The notes: generated by a model not told the origin, from the letters alone. A stretch of 55,239 bases of DNA from an uncultured bacterium (GCA_902776035.1 CACYOO010000010.1:1-55239), one strand, 5' to 3'; shown: positions 1 through 10,600, numbered from the stretch's first letter. Numbers and translations are program-made.

Positions 1-8
1 AATGCCAT
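1..8 (-). CDS. possible first codons of a reverse-strand gene leaving the window
   Basis: A CAT at 6-8 reads as ATG on the minus strand and the frame runs off the left edge after Met-Ala. A Shine-Dalgarno-like GAGGAG (minus strand, 20-25) lies 11 bases upstream. Nothing more can be read, so the product is unknown. If it is real, the 1-529 gap separates divergent genes. Confidence 0.25.
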
Positions 9-315
9 TTGCTTCTCTGCTCCTCTCACTTATATAAAGTATTTTTATCTAAAAAAATTGCATGTTTTGACTTATATCGCTTAATATTTTGTTACAATCC
101 CAAAAGCCACATCACACAACTATATACAGGTATTTTATTATAAAATTCAAATAAAAATCTAAAAAATTTTTCAAAAATATTTTAAAAAAACATGAAAAAT
201 AACATGAAAAAATATACTTCGTTATCATGTTTCAATTTAGAATTAAAAACATTCAATTAAGAAATGTTACGAATTTCAAAATTTTTTTATGATTTTTGTT
301 ATAAAAGTTAAAACT

Positions 316-368
316 TGTGGAAATAATTTAATGTGGGTAAGTTTATTAATGTGTGTAATTTATCCACA
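316..368. promoter_or_regulatory. cluster of DnaA-box-like sites beside an AT-rich block
   Basis: TTATCCACA at 360-368 is an exact match to the strong E. coli DnaA box. On the other strand, 332-340 (TGTGGGTAA) differs by one base, and 350-358 (TGTGTGTAA) and 316-324 (TGTGGAAAT) differ by two. Four such sites within about 55 bases next to a very AT-rich block resemble the box-plus-unwinding-element layout of an origin. No dnaA or dnaN is visible in the window, so this is only a candidate oriC or DnaA-regulated site. Confidence 0.35.
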
Positions 369-404
369 TCTCTAATTCCTCTCTTCTAATACGTAATTTT
401 AAAT

Positions 405-431
405 CCGGTTTATTAAACCGGTTTTTTTTTG
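405..431 (+). terminator. rho-independent terminator
   Basis: CCGGTTTATTAAACCGG at 405-421 folds into a short perfect hairpin and is followed directly by a run of T residues (422-430). It is oriented to stop rightward transcription, although no rightward gene precedes it in the window. Confidence 0.75.
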
Positions 432-529
432 ATTTTTTTATTTGAGATTTATATTTAATTTTGTAAATTTTGTTAAAACAGGATAGCAAAAAAAAATTTT
501 ATGTCTTTTATATAATCGGAGAATAAAAT

Positions 530-922
530 ATGAATATAAATACTGTAAACAGAAGTTTAGCACCGACATTTAAATGTAATTGTCCTGATTGTGAAAATAA
601 AGTGCAGAGTAACAATGTACCTGCTATGCAGAATAATCATACAGACACTGTAGAATTATCTAAAAAAGATAAAGCTTTAAATTTTGCAAAAAAATCTGTT
701 AAGTATTTAAAAGATAATCGTAAGCAAATTAGTACTGTCGGACTTGCCGTCTTAAATGGAACTTTAAATGCTTGTACTGTTCTTGGAGCAAATGTTTTAA
801 TGAATAAGGTTGCAAAAGCAGATACTTCTAAATTAGCATTTAAACTTGCAGCAATTGTTGGTTTAACTACTTGTGGTGCTGATTTAATTAAAAATAGAAA
901 ATCCTTAAAAAATAATAATTAA
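530..922 (+). CDS. hypothetical small protein with CxCxxC motif and hydrophobic segments
   Basis: 130 residues; family not recognised. The N-terminal part contains LAPTFKCNCPDCENK, a CxCxxC cluster near residues 16-21 that could bind a metal. A lysine-rich amphipathic stretch (about 46-67) is followed by two hydrophobic segments (about 69-91 and 102-117) that look membrane-associated. The ATG at 530 has a good GGAGAA ribosome binding site. The gene stands alone between the terminator at 405-431 and the promoter at 1021. The PTF motif near the N-terminus recalls the PNF motif in the leader of the interrupted gene at 3862-5757, which may be a shared short signal in this genome (inference). Confidence 0.6.
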   Translation: MNINTVNRSLAPTFKCNCPDCENKVQSNNVPAMQNNHTDTVELSKKDKALNFAKKSVKYLKDNRKQISTVGLAVLNGTLNACTVLGANVLMNKVAKADTSKLAFKLAAIVGLTTCGADLIKNRKSLKNNN

Positions 923-1020
923 TTTTTATTTTAAATATAAAATTATTCTTTTGTTGTATATACTTTTTGTTTATGAATTTATATATCATACAGGGTAGTT
1001 TTAATTTTATTATATTTTGT

Positions 1021-1032
1021 TATAATACATTT
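1021..1032 (+). promoter_or_regulatory. -10 element placed for a leaderless transcript
   Basis: A perfect TATAAT at 1021-1026 is followed by six bases and then the ATG at 1033, so the predicted transcription start is the A of the start codon. No ribosome binding site lies between them. The -35 region is weak. Confidence 0.5.
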
Positions 1033-1290
1033 ATGAAAAGTTTGTATAATTTGAATGATTGGTTAGATACGACTGAACATCTAAAATTAGGTGAAATTTT
1101 GCTTGAAGCCGGAAAAATCAATCTTATACAGCTTGGAATGGCTCTTGATATACAGAAATTTCAAAAAGTACAAATTGGAAATATTTTTGTAGATATGAAA
1201 ATTTTGTCTGAAAAAGATATGCATGCAGCTCTTGAGTTGCAGCAAGAAATAGATGAATATTTGGATAGAAAAGGTAATTATGAGTATTAA
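1033..1290 (+). CDS. stand-alone MshEN / GspE N-terminal-type domain protein
   Basis: 85 residues from the ATG at 1033, preferred over the upstream ATG at 967 because the domain starts at about residue 18 and a TATAAT sits just before 1033. Two similar half-repeats, LKLGEILLEAGKI (18-30) and VQIGNIFVDMKILSEKD (47-62), each followed by an ALELQ-type helix, match the pattern of the N-terminal domain of type II secretion/type IV pilus ATPases (T2SSE_N/MshEN). In some family members this domain binds c-di-GMP. No ATPase domain follows, so it is a solitary module. Its end overlaps the next gene by 11 bases, indicating co-transcription with the transporter and radical SAM genes. c-di-GMP binding is not shown by the sequence. 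Confidence 0.6.
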   Translation: MKSLYNLNDWLDTTEHLKLGEILLEAGKINLIQLGMALDIQKFQKVQIGNIFVDMKILSEKDMHAALELQQEIDEYLDRKGNYEY

Positions 1291-2305
1291 GAAAGTATTT
1301 ACTACTAAAAATATTATATTTTTAATTTTATTGATTATCACATTATGTTGTTTACCAACGATAAGTGATGTAGTAATGTTATTTTTTGTATGTTTTGTTT
1401 TATCTTGTTCGTTATTACCTTTAGTAGATAAACTTGAAAGAATTATAAAAAATCGTACATTGTCTGCAATAATAGTAATGACAGCAGCAGCTGTTCTTAC
1501 TCTTGCATTTATTTTACCTGTTGCTAATATTGCAATTGAGCAAATATCTATATTTATTCAATCTTTGCCTGATAAAATTACGGAATTTCATGCTTACACA
1601 AAGAGTTTTAGTATTGCAGGACATCAGCTTTCTTATTATCTTGATTATAACAAAATTTCAGGTGGAGATGTAAATTTTACTCAAAATGTTTTAAATAAGT
1701 CTGTAAATATCACATTAAGCTTTTTTCAGGGGCTTTTAATTTTCGTTGCTATAGTAACCATAATGTTTTATATGCTCAAAGATACAGAATATATGAAATC
1801 AAAGTTTTTAGAATTTTTCCCTGATAATATGAAAGAAAGAACATCTGATATTGCAGATAAAATTGCTTCTAAAGTCGGTGGTTATGTTATTGCTACAATA
1901 ATTTCCGGTGGTGCAATATGGTTATGTATGTCAATACTTTTAATGTTGTTAAAAATTGAATACCCTATATCTTTAGGATTAATTTCAGGTATTTTGGATA
2001 TTATCCCTGTTTTGGGGCCTACGATTGCATTAACACTCATTTTACTTGTTGCTTTTAAACGTGGTTTGCTAATTATTGTATTTGCAATAATTGCTTTTTT
2101 AGGTGTTCAACAGTTATCAAATAATGTTATAAGACCTATTGTGTTTGGAAAATTTATGGAACTTCATCCGTTAATGATTATTTTTGCAATATGTATCGGT
2201 GGAAAATTCGGAGGTATAGCCGGTGTAATTTTTGCACCTGCTATTGTTGCTATTATTACAGTTCTTATTGATGAATTATATTTAAAGGAAATAAATAAAA
2301 AATAA
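1280..2305 (+). CDS. AI-2E family transporter (PerM/YdiK-like membrane protein)
   Basis: 341 residues from ATG 1280, which has AAGG upstream and fits better than the upstream ATG at 1253 that lies deep in the previous gene. It is a polytopic membrane protein with paired N-terminal helices, a central soluble segment, and a C-terminal set containing the family signature GILDIIPVLGP followed by further helices. The family (PF01594) is named after an E. coli autoinducer-2 exporter, but most members have other or unknown substrates, including ion antiport, so the substrate is left open. It overlaps the MshEN-domain gene and is followed after four bases by the radical SAM gene. Confidence 0.85.
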   Translation: MSIKKVFTTKNIIFLILLIITLCCLPTISDVVMLFFVCFVLSCSLLPLVDKLERIIKNRTLSAIIVMTAAAVLTLAFILPVANIAIEQISIFIQSLPDKITEFHAYTKSFSIAGHQLSYYLDYNKISGGDVNFTQNVLNKSVNITLSFFQGLLIFVAIVTIMFYMLKDTEYMKSKFLEFFPDNMKERTSDIADKIASKVGGYVIATIISGGAIWLCMSILLMLLKIEYPISLGLISGILDIIPVLGPTIALTLILLVAFKRGLLIIVFAIIAFLGVQQLSNNVIRPIVFGKFMELHPLMIIFAICIGGKFGGIAGVIFAPAIVAIITVLIDELYLKEINKK

Positions 2306-2309
2306 AAAT

Positions 2310-3848
2310 ATGGAAAAATTTTTATACAAAAGAAATACAAATAAATCTACAAAATATAATGTATGGTTTACATTTCCCGGATGTTATTCTTTTGCAATGT
2401 CATCTTTAGGTTTTTTACATTTATTTAAAACATTAGATATTGTAGACGATATTAATGTTGAAAGAATTTATACAGATACTAATAAAACACTTATAAAATA
2501 TGGTGATGTAAATGTAATATGTTTTTCCATGTCATTTGATATGGATTTCATTTCTGTATTTCAAATTTTTGAAAAATATTCAATTCCGTTTAAATCAAAA
2601 GACAGAGATGATAAAATGCCAATTATTTTTGCAGGAGGCCCTGTTATAACTTCTAACCCTATTCCGTACAGTGAAATATTTGATTTTATGATAATAGGGG
2701 ATGGAGAAATTGCAAATACAGAGGCAATAAAATTCTTAAAAGATAACAAGGATTTACCTAAAAGAAATTTATTAGAGGAACTTTCTAAAATTGATGGAAT
2801 TTATGTTCCATCAGTTAATCAAGAAAAAATATTAAAAAATACTTGTCAAATAAATGAATGTATTTATACCCCAATTTTAAGTGATGAGGCATTTTTCAAA
2901 AATACTTTTATTGTGGAAACTTCTCGTGGATGTGCAAATTGCTGCAATTTTTGTATGGCATCATATTTAAACTTACCTGTAAGATTTGCACCATACGAAA
3001 ATATAATAAAAACAATTGATTTTGGCTTACAATATACAAATGACATTGCTCTTTTAGGTGCTCAAGTGTCTATTCATCCAAAATTTAAGCAAATATGTAA
3101 TTATATATATGAAAGAACAATTAATAATAAAAATATTAAAATGGGTATTTCATCACTTAGAGTTGATGCTGTTGAAGATGACATTGCTAAAACTCTTGCT
3201 GCTGCTGGTCAAAAACATGTTACTATTGCAATTGAAACAGGTAGTGAACGTTTAAGGCAGATTATCAAAAAAAATATTACTGAAGAACAAATAATAAATA
3301 CTGTTGAAACACTTAACAAAAACGGATTAAAGGGTGTAAAAATATATGCTATGATTGGTATTCCGACAGAAACAAATGAAGATATTCAAGATACAATCAA
3401 TTTAGCTAAAAAACTAAAACATTTGAATAAGGGTTTTGATATATCTTTTGCTTTTTCTTCATTTACACCAAAACCATTTACTCCGTTCCAATGGTATGGA
3501 AGATTTGATACAAAAATACTTGAGCATAGACAGAACTACTTGAAAAAAGAGCTGCATAAGCTTGGTATCGGAGCAAATTTTTCAAGTATTAAATGGGATT
3601 ATTGGCAGGCAGTTTTATCAAGAGGTGATATAAATATGTCTGATTTTATGATTGATGTTTATAAGAACGGTTCAAAACTCGGAGCTTTTAAAAAATCAGC
3701 TAAGGGTAAGTTTAATCCTGATGATTATGCATTAAGAATTTATCAAACTGATGAAATATTACCTTGGGATATAATAAATATGCATCCTGGTAAATCTGTT
3801 TTAAAAGAACGTTTTTTGCAGAAAAAATGTACTGCTTGTAATGCTTAA
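2310..3848 (+). CDS. B12-binding-type radical SAM protein
   Basis: 512 residues. The N-terminal half (about 15-135) has the Rossmann-like pattern of cobalamin-binding radical SAM enzymes, with FAGGP and IIGDGE motifs. The radical SAM cluster motif CxxxCxxC is at C208, C212 and C215 within TSRGCANCCNFCM. A TIM-barrel half follows with IETGSERLR and MIGIPTE. The arrangement resembles the TIGR03960-type family, whose substrate is unknown. The last residues hold an extra CTAC. The start has no clear ribosome binding site and lies four bases after the transporter stop, suggesting translational coupling. Confidence 0.75.
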   Translation: MEKFLYKRNTNKSTKYNVWFTFPGCYSFAMSSLGFLHLFKTLDIVDDINVERIYTDTNKTLIKYGDVNVICFSMSFDMDFISVFQIFEKYSIPFKSKDRDDKMPIIFAGGPVITSNPIPYSEIFDFMIIGDGEIANTEAIKFLKDNKDLPKRNLLEELSKIDGIYVPSVNQEKILKNTCQINECIYTPILSDEAFFKNTFIVETSRGCANCCNFCMASYLNLPVRFAPYENIIKTIDFGLQYTNDIALLGAQVSIHPKFKQICNYIYERTINNKNIKMGISSLRVDAVEDDIAKTLAAAGQKHVTIAIETGSERLRQIIKKNITEEQIINTVETLNKNGLKGVKIYAMIGIPTETNEDIQDTINLAKKLKHLNKGFDISFAFSSFTPKPFTPFQWYGRFDTKILEHRQNYLKKELHKLGIGANFSSIKWDYWQAVLSRGDINMSDFMIDVYKNGSKLGAFKKSAKGKFNPDDYALRIYQTDEILPWDIINMHPGKSVLKERFLQKKCTACNA

Positions 3849-3861
3849 ATTTATTAAGAAA

Positions 3862-5757
3862 TTACAGAGTTTTTCTCTGAGCATCATCAACTTTCATATC
3901 TATAATATATCCTGCAGCAGAGAAGGTAACAGAATAAACCACTCCTTGAAGTGTAATTTTACCTGTAGCTAAGTATTCCATACCACTGTCTATTGCAACA
4001 TCTGTTGCTGTTGCTAATGCAAAATCCGTTAAGTGTGCTGCTTTACCTGATATTTTTGCGATAGGAGATGTTAATGCTTCAATACCTTTATAACATAGTT
4101 GATTAGCTATTGCTGTTGCTCCGTCTACTGCTGTCCATTTTAATATTTCCTTTATGTCTTTTTCCTGCATTCCTTGTTTTGAAGACAATCTGTCAGAACC
4201 ATATACCGCTAAATCAGCTGCGGAATGCATTGCTGCAATTTTTAATGTCGGTATTATTCCCGTTCCTGCCGTACAAATCCATATAGGAATAGACGCAGAT
4301 GATAATATTGTATCCTGTACTAATGTTTCAGATAACATTTGAGAGTTTCTGTAATCTTCCACTCTTTTTGCAATATCATTTTTTACACCGAACGCTGCAT
4401 AGTAAGAATTATCATATTCTTGTTTCATTTCGGTTAAATTCTTTCGACCTAATGCATTTTTTGTATTTTGATTTAATCTTCTAGCATATCTGTTTGCCAT
4501 TCTTTTTAAAACGGTAAATTTTTCTTCTTGTGTTGACTTATCATTTATTTTGTATGTTTTCATTGTTTTTTCAATTTGCTTTTTACCGTCTTCAATATCA
4601 CCTTTACCTACAAATTCAGCAAATGCGTTTAGGTTACGTTCATACATTTCTTCTTTTGTTTCTGTTTTTACAGGTAAAGTTCCTGTTACAGCACTTGCAG
4701 GCATTATATACTTATCTGCATAAGGTTTATTGGTCAACAAATCTCTTAGATTTGATTTAAAATTATTTTCTACAGCAGAACAAACAGATGCTGCAATATA
4801 TTTTTCCTCTTTTTGTTTAAATGTGGCTATTAGTTCCGCATCATAGTCTACATCAAATATTTCTTTAAATTTTTTGTTATATTCTTTTGTGCCTGTTAAA
4901 CTATTTAATTCATTAATTTGGTTGTCAAATTTATCAATATCTTTGTGTACAAGTTCTTTTTGGTTTTCTGAATTCCAAAGTTTTCTTATTTGTTCTCCTA
5001 ATTTTGCAGACCAACCATCATAATCAGCTTGTTGCTGCATAGAATTTCTGGCTTTTATTACAGATGCTTTAAGCGTTTTTGTTGTATATTCTTGAGTGTC
5101 TTTTATGTCAGAACTTTGTATAAGTTTCTTTTCATCTTCCGAAAGTAGGTTTTTGTTTTCTATTGCCTGAACTAAAGCTCCTGATATTTTATCCAAATGG
5201 TTAGTCTTTACAGGTAATAAACTGTCAAACTGAGCTTGCAGCTCCTTATCAAAAATATCCTTATAATGATTAGTTTGAACTCCGGCTTTATCTCCTAAAT
5301 TTATTAATCTGTTTGTGAGGTTTGTTACAGCATCAATTCGTATTTGTTTTGAATTTGTTCTTTCTTTACAAATATCTCCTATTAAACTGCTATCAGATGA
5401 TATTCTGTTATATGCTTTAATTGTAGGTATAATGTTTTTATCTGTTATATTGTTTAATTCGTTTTTAAATTCTTTAGTAGATATTGCACCAACTTTATCT
5501 TTCATTATTTTATTTAAATTAGATGCAATTTCATTTCCTTGCTCAAAACGGTTCTTTTTCTGCTTACCGAAAAATGCAATATCTAAAATGTTTTTATGGA
5601 TTTTACTCTCTCGATCAAGTTTATTTTGCAGTTAAAAAATATCCTTTTTTATAGGGGCAAAGTTAGGTTTAGATACAAAAAACTCAGGTTTATTACTCTG
5701 TAAACCTTTCTTGTAATTCATATTATTATTGTTAGTAATTGAATTAATTTTTAGCAT
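3862..5757 (-). pseudogene. large hypothetical protein gene interrupted by one in-frame TAA
   Basis: A 547-residue open frame with an ATG at 5505 runs to 3862. The same frame continues upstream without a break to a TAA at 5632-5634, and beyond that to an ATG at 5757. The 41 codons before the stop end in SKPNFAPIKKDIF, and the 42 codons after it (LQNKLDRESKIHKN onward) look protein-like. The simplest reading is a gene of about 630 codons with a nonsense change at codon 42. The C-terminal part has alanine/glycine-rich hydrophobic segments (about residues 395-445 and 460-540 of the ATG-5505 form); the rest is helical and lysine-rich. Family not recognised. Translation could restart at 5505, but no good ribosome binding site precedes it. 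Confidence 0.5.
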
Positions 5758-5839
5758 GCAAAAAACAGATATCTTAACCTACAGTGTTTATAAATTCTGT
5801 AAAAATATTTTTTGCCCTATATATTAATTTTTTGTTACA

Positions 5840-7312
5840 TTATTTAATAGAATTTATACATTCTTCAAGTGAAGATACTGTAACATCTTCAAAATGTTTA
5901 CAAGTTTTTTCGTCTTTTGCTTCAAATCTTAGTGTAAATACAGGTTCTGTATTACTTTGTCTAACTAAAGCAAAACCACCGTCAAAAACAATTCTCATAC
6001 CATCGATTGTAATTATATCTTTGATTTCTGAACCAAACATTTCCGAATTATTTTTAACTTTTTCCTCAAACATTTGTAAAACACTTTTCTTTAATTCATT
6101 TGCACAAGGTGTACGAACTTCTTTTGAAGAATATACTGCATTAAATGGTGATAATAAATCTTCTATTTTAAAACTTGGATTTTTAGCTTTATTTCTTGCT
6201 ACGATTTCAATGACCTTACATCCGGAATATACAGCATCATCATATCCGTAGTATCCGTCTTTAAAGAACATATGACCGCTCATTTCACCTGCAAGCATTG
6301 CATTCGTTTCTTTCATTTTTGCTTTTATAAAACCATGTCCTGTTTTACACATTACAGCTTCTCCGCCGATTTTATTTATCGTATCAAAAAGCACTTGTGA
6401 ACATTTTACCTCAGATACTACAATTGGTTTTACATCTGTATTTTTGTATTTTTCAATTAAATTTTCAGCAAAAATTAATAAAAGCTTATCTCCTGTCATT
6501 GAATTACCTTTTGAATCAATGACACCTATTCTATCGCTGTCGCCGTCAAAAGCAATACCAAAATCAGCTTTTTCTTCAACAACTGTTCTTTTTATTTGTT
6601 CGAGTGTCTTTTCATCACTTGGGTTAGGATGATGATTTGGGAAGTTTCCATCAGGATTTGAATATAATTCGATTACCTGACATCCCAAAGAACGGTATAA
6701 AGCCGGTGCAACAATACCACCCGTACCGTTTGCACTGTCTACAACTATTTTTAATCCCTCTCCAATACGTTTGAAATCAAGCTTTAATTCATTTATATAA
6801 TCAGGAATTAAATCATATTGCAATGATTTTCCAAACGTATGTGATAACAAAGATTCTTTACTTACTTCGCTTACATATTTTAGTAATTCTTGTATGGCTG
6901 TTTCACCTAAAATTTGTCCGTTATAAGTCATTTTTAATCCGTTATATTGGCTAGGGTTATGACTTGCAGTAACTATTAATGCACCATCAATTTTATTTCC
7001 GTCCGTAACATCGTCATTTATTTCTGCAGCATTAGAATAATAACCTATAGGAGTAGGTGCAAGTCCTAAATCAATAACGTTTGCACCTGCTGAAGTCAAT
7101 CCGCTTATAAGAGAAGCAGATAATTTTGGAGAATGATTTCTCGCATCTCTGCATACTGTTAACCACAAATTTGAAGCTGTTTTACCGGATAAAGCCGTTA
7201 TATATTTTACATAAGCTTTTCCTACAAAAAAATATAATTCTTCCGTTATATCTTGTCCGTATATTCCTCTCAAATCATTTTTTCCGAATGCACTATCCCA
7301 TTTTGTAATCAT
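5840..7312 (-). CDS. manB: phosphomannomutase/phosphoglucomutase
   Basis: 490 residues of the alpha-D-phosphohexomutase family, interconverting hexose 6- and 1-phosphates. The four family sites are visible: the phosphoserine loop TASHNP with Ser117, the metal loop DGDSDR (254-259), the sugar-recognition loop GEMSGH, and the C-terminal phosphate-binding RQSNTEP. The ATG at 7312 has GGAGAG upstream. Mannose 1-phosphate from such an enzyme would feed GDP-mannose and then the gmd/fcl pathway encoded at 28101-30264. The sequence alone does not settle mannose versus glucose preference, so the symbol is tentative. It is divergent from rpoB. Confidence 0.88.
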   Translation of the reverse strand: MITKWDSAFGKNDLRGIYGQDITEELYFFVGKAYVKYITALSGKTASNLWLTVCRDARNHSPKLSASLISGLTSAGANVIDLGLAPTPIGYYSNAAEINDDVTDGNKIDGALIVTASHNPSQYNGLKMTYNGQILGETAIQELLKYVSEVSKESLLSHTFGKSLQYDLIPDYINELKLDFKRIGEGLKIVVDSANGTGGIVAPALYRSLGCQVIELYSNPDGNFPNHHPNPSDEKTLEQIKRTVVEEKADFGIAFDGDSDRIGVIDSKGNSMTGDKLLLIFAENLIEKYKNTDVKPIVVSEVKCSQVLFDTINKIGGEAVMCKTGHGFIKAKMKETNAMLAGEMSGHMFFKDGYYGYDDAVYSGCKVIEIVARNKAKNPSFKIEDLLSPFNAVYSSKEVRTPCANELKKSVLQMFEEKVKNNSEMFGSEIKDIITIDGMRIVFDGGFALVRQSNTEPVFTLRFEAKDEKTCKHFEDVTVSSLEECINSIK

Positions 7313-7489
7313 TTTTTCTCTCCATACTTTTTACTGTTTAAATAATATCATAAACATTAAATAATTTATATATTTTTTAATAATGATTAGGGGTTGACAT
7401 TTAAATACTTAAAATACTAACTTTGTACTGATTGTTTTTTTATGTGTAAAAAATTGTTACACTTGTTTACTTTAATTTTTTAATAATTC

Positions 7490-7578
7490 TTGACGTGTTT
7501 ATATTATGTAGTACGATAAATATGCATGCATTTATAATACATTAACCTAAATGTAAAGAAATGTTAAGTTAGTATAAT
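7490..7578 (+). promoter_or_regulatory. promoter region of the rpoB operon
   Basis: The 297-base gap upstream of rpoB holds several sigma-70-like elements: TTGACG (7490-7495) and TACGAT (7512-7517) with a 16-base spacer, and nearer the gene a perfect TATAAT at 7573-7578. A further TTGACA lies at 7394-7399 without a clear -10. The ribosome binding site AGAGG precedes the ATG at 7610. No ribosomal protein gene lies upstream, so rpoB has its own promoter region. Confidence 0.5.
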
Positions 7579-7609
7579 AGAACAATATGAAATATAAAGA
7601 GGTTATTTA

Positions 7610-10600
7610 ATGTCGACAAAATTTGCTGAAAGAAAGACTCCAATGGGCATTCCTGCCACAAATTTGGATTATTTACCTGACCTTATTGAGGTTCAGAAAA
7701 GATCATTTGAATGGTTTTTAAAAGAGGGTTTAAAAGAAGAATTACTTTCTTTTTCACCTGTTAAAGACTATACCGGAAGATTAGAATTACACTTTTTACC
7801 TAGCTACACTTTTGATAACGCTAAGTATACTATTGAAGAAGCTCGTATTCACGATGCAACTTATGCAAAACAGCTTAGAGTTATGGTGCGTCTTGTAAAC
7901 AGGGACAGTGGTGAAATTAAGGAACAAGAGGTTTATATCGGTGATATACCGACAATGACAGATAAGGGTACGTTTATTGTAAACGGTGCTGAACGTGTTA
8001 TTGTATCGCAAATTGTTCGTTCACCGGGTGTTTATTTTAAACGTGAAGTATCACCTACAGGAAAACGTTTGTATAATGCAACAATGATTCCTAATCGTGG
8101 AGCTTGGGTTAAATTTGAAACAGACTCAAACGATTTAATTTACGTTAAGATAGATAAGACCAGAAAAATCTTGGCTACAACATTGTTAAAAGCAATGGGC
8201 TTATCTGTTGCAGAAATGGAATCATCATTTACTCACTTTGAATTTTTGAAGAAAACTTTAGAAAAAGACACAACTGAAACAACAGATGATGCATTAATTG
8301 ATGTATACAAAAAGTTAAGACCAGGTGATCCTGCATCAGCACAAGGTGGTCGTCAAATTATTGAGGCACGTTTCTTTGATGAAAAGAGATATGATATAGG
8401 TCGTGTTGGTCGTTATAAATTAAATAAAAAGTTAAATTTAAATGTTCCTGCATCACAAAGAACATTAACAATACAAGATATTGTTGCAACAGTTGAGTAT
8501 TTGATTAACTTAACTTATGATGAAGGTTCTGTTGATGATATTGACCACTTAGGTAACAGAAGAATTCGTTCAGTTGGAGAATTATTACAAAACCAATTCA
8601 GAGTTGGTTTAAGTCGTATTGAACGTATTGTAAAAGAAAGAATGACTTTACAAGACAGTGAAACATTAACTCCATTGAATTTGCTTAATACAAAACCTTT
8701 AGTAGCAGCATTAAAAGAATTCTTTGGAAGTTCCCAGTTATCTCAATTTATGGACCAAACAAATCCTTTGGCAGAAATTACACATAAAAGACGTATTTCA
8801 GCATTAGGACCTGGTGGTTTACAAAGAGAAAGAGCCGGATTTGCGGTTCGTGATATTCACCCATCTCACTATGGACGTATTTGTCCTATTGAAACACCTG
8901 AAGGTCCGAACGCAGGTTTGATTGGTTCATTGGCAACACATGCTCGTGTAAATGACTATGGATTTATCGAATCACCATTCTTTGTAGTAAAAGACAGAAA
9001 AGTTACTGATGAAGTTGTATATATGACTGCTGACGAGGATGAAAATTTCCGTTGTGCACCGGCTGATGTACAATTGACTGAGGACAGAATGATAAAAGAG
9101 GACAATGTACCTATAAGATATCATTCAGAGTTTACAATGTCTGAAAGTGATAAAGTAGATTATATGGGTGTTTGTCCTATTCAGATTATATCAGTTGCAA
9201 CATCAGTTATTCCGTTTATTGAACACGATGATGCTAACCGTGCATTGATGGGTTCAAACATGCAACGTCAAGCTGTTCCGTTATTAATTACAGAACGTCC
9301 TAGAGTTGCAACAGGACTTGAAGGCAGAGTTGCACGAGATTCAGGTATGGTTATTGTATCTGAATATGATGGTGTTGTAGAAAGAGTTGTAGGTGAAGAA
9401 ATTACAATTCGTGATACAAACAATATTCCTCACGTATATCAATTAATGAAATATGTAAGAAGTAACCAGGATACTTGTATAAACCAAAAGCCATTAGTAA
9501 AAGCCGGTGATAAAGTTAAAGCAGGTGATGTAATTGCTGATGGTGCATCAACAAGTTGCGGAGAGCTTTCTCTTGGTAAGAATGTATTAATTGCTTATAT
9601 GCCTTGGGAAGGTTATAACTACGAAGATGCTATTTTGATTTCAGAAAGATGTGTACAAGATGATATATTCACATCTGTTCACATTGAAAAACTTGAAATA
9701 GATGCTAGACAAACAAAGCTTGGACCTGAAGAAATTACAAGAGAAATTCCTAATGTTTCTGAAGATGCATTAAGACATTTGGATGAAAGAGGAATTGTAA
9801 GAATAGGTGCAAGAGTTTATGCAGATGATATTTTAGTAGGTAAAGTTACTCCAAAGGGAGAATCAGAACATCCACCTGAAGAAAAATTATTGAGAGCTAT
9901 TTTCGCTGAAAAAGCACGTGATGTAAAAGATAACTCATTAAGAGTTCCACACGGCGGTGGAGGTAGAGTTCTTGATGTTAAGGTATTTGACAGAGAAAAG
10001 GGTGATGAATTACCACCTGGAGCAAACACTGTTATAAGAGTATATATTGCTCAAAAACGTAAGGTTTGTGTCGGAGATAAATTATCAGGTAGACATGGAA
10101 ACAAGGGTATTGTATCAAGAATACTTGCAAAAGAGGATATGCCTTTCTTACCTGATGGTACTCCTGTTGATATTGTTTTGAACCCTCTTGGTGTTCCTTC
10201 ACGTATGAATGTAGGACAAACTTACGAACATTTATTAGGTATGGCATCATATCTAACCGGTGATTACTATGCAGCATCATCATTTGATGAAAGATGCGGA
10301 AAAAATACATCTGAAAGAGTTACTCATGAAGAACTTTTAAGAGGTATAAAAATGACTGGTTATGATTGGGTAGGTGAAGACGGTAAAGTTAAGCTTGTAG
10401 ACGGACGTACAGGTGAACAATTTGATGAGCCGGTAGCTGTTGGTTTAACTTATTTCTTAAAACTTATTCACTTGGTTGACGATAAAATACATGCTCGTTC
10501 AACAGGTCCTTACTCACTTGTTACTCAACAGCCATTAGGCGGTAAAGCTCAATTCGGCGGACAAAGATTCGGAGAAATGGAGGTATGGGCATTAGAAGCT

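Larger units (their letters stand above)
9..529. other. AT-rich intergenic region without a gene
   Basis: About 520 bases with no convincing ORF. Positions 120-300 are almost pure A/T with long A and T runs. A cluster of DnaA-box-like 9-mers sits at 316-368 and a terminator at 405-431. The remainder before 530 contains the ribosome binding site of the next gene (GGAGAA just upstream of its ATG). Confidence 0.6.

Noticed and set aside
3865-3879. CAGAG-TTTTT-CTCTG hairpin as terminator between convergent genes
   Set aside because: Lies within the coding end of the reverse gene and has no T run after it in either direction.
5784-6251. 155-codon forward ORF
   Set aside because: Antisense to the phosphohexomutase, with no ribosome binding site or recognisable domain.
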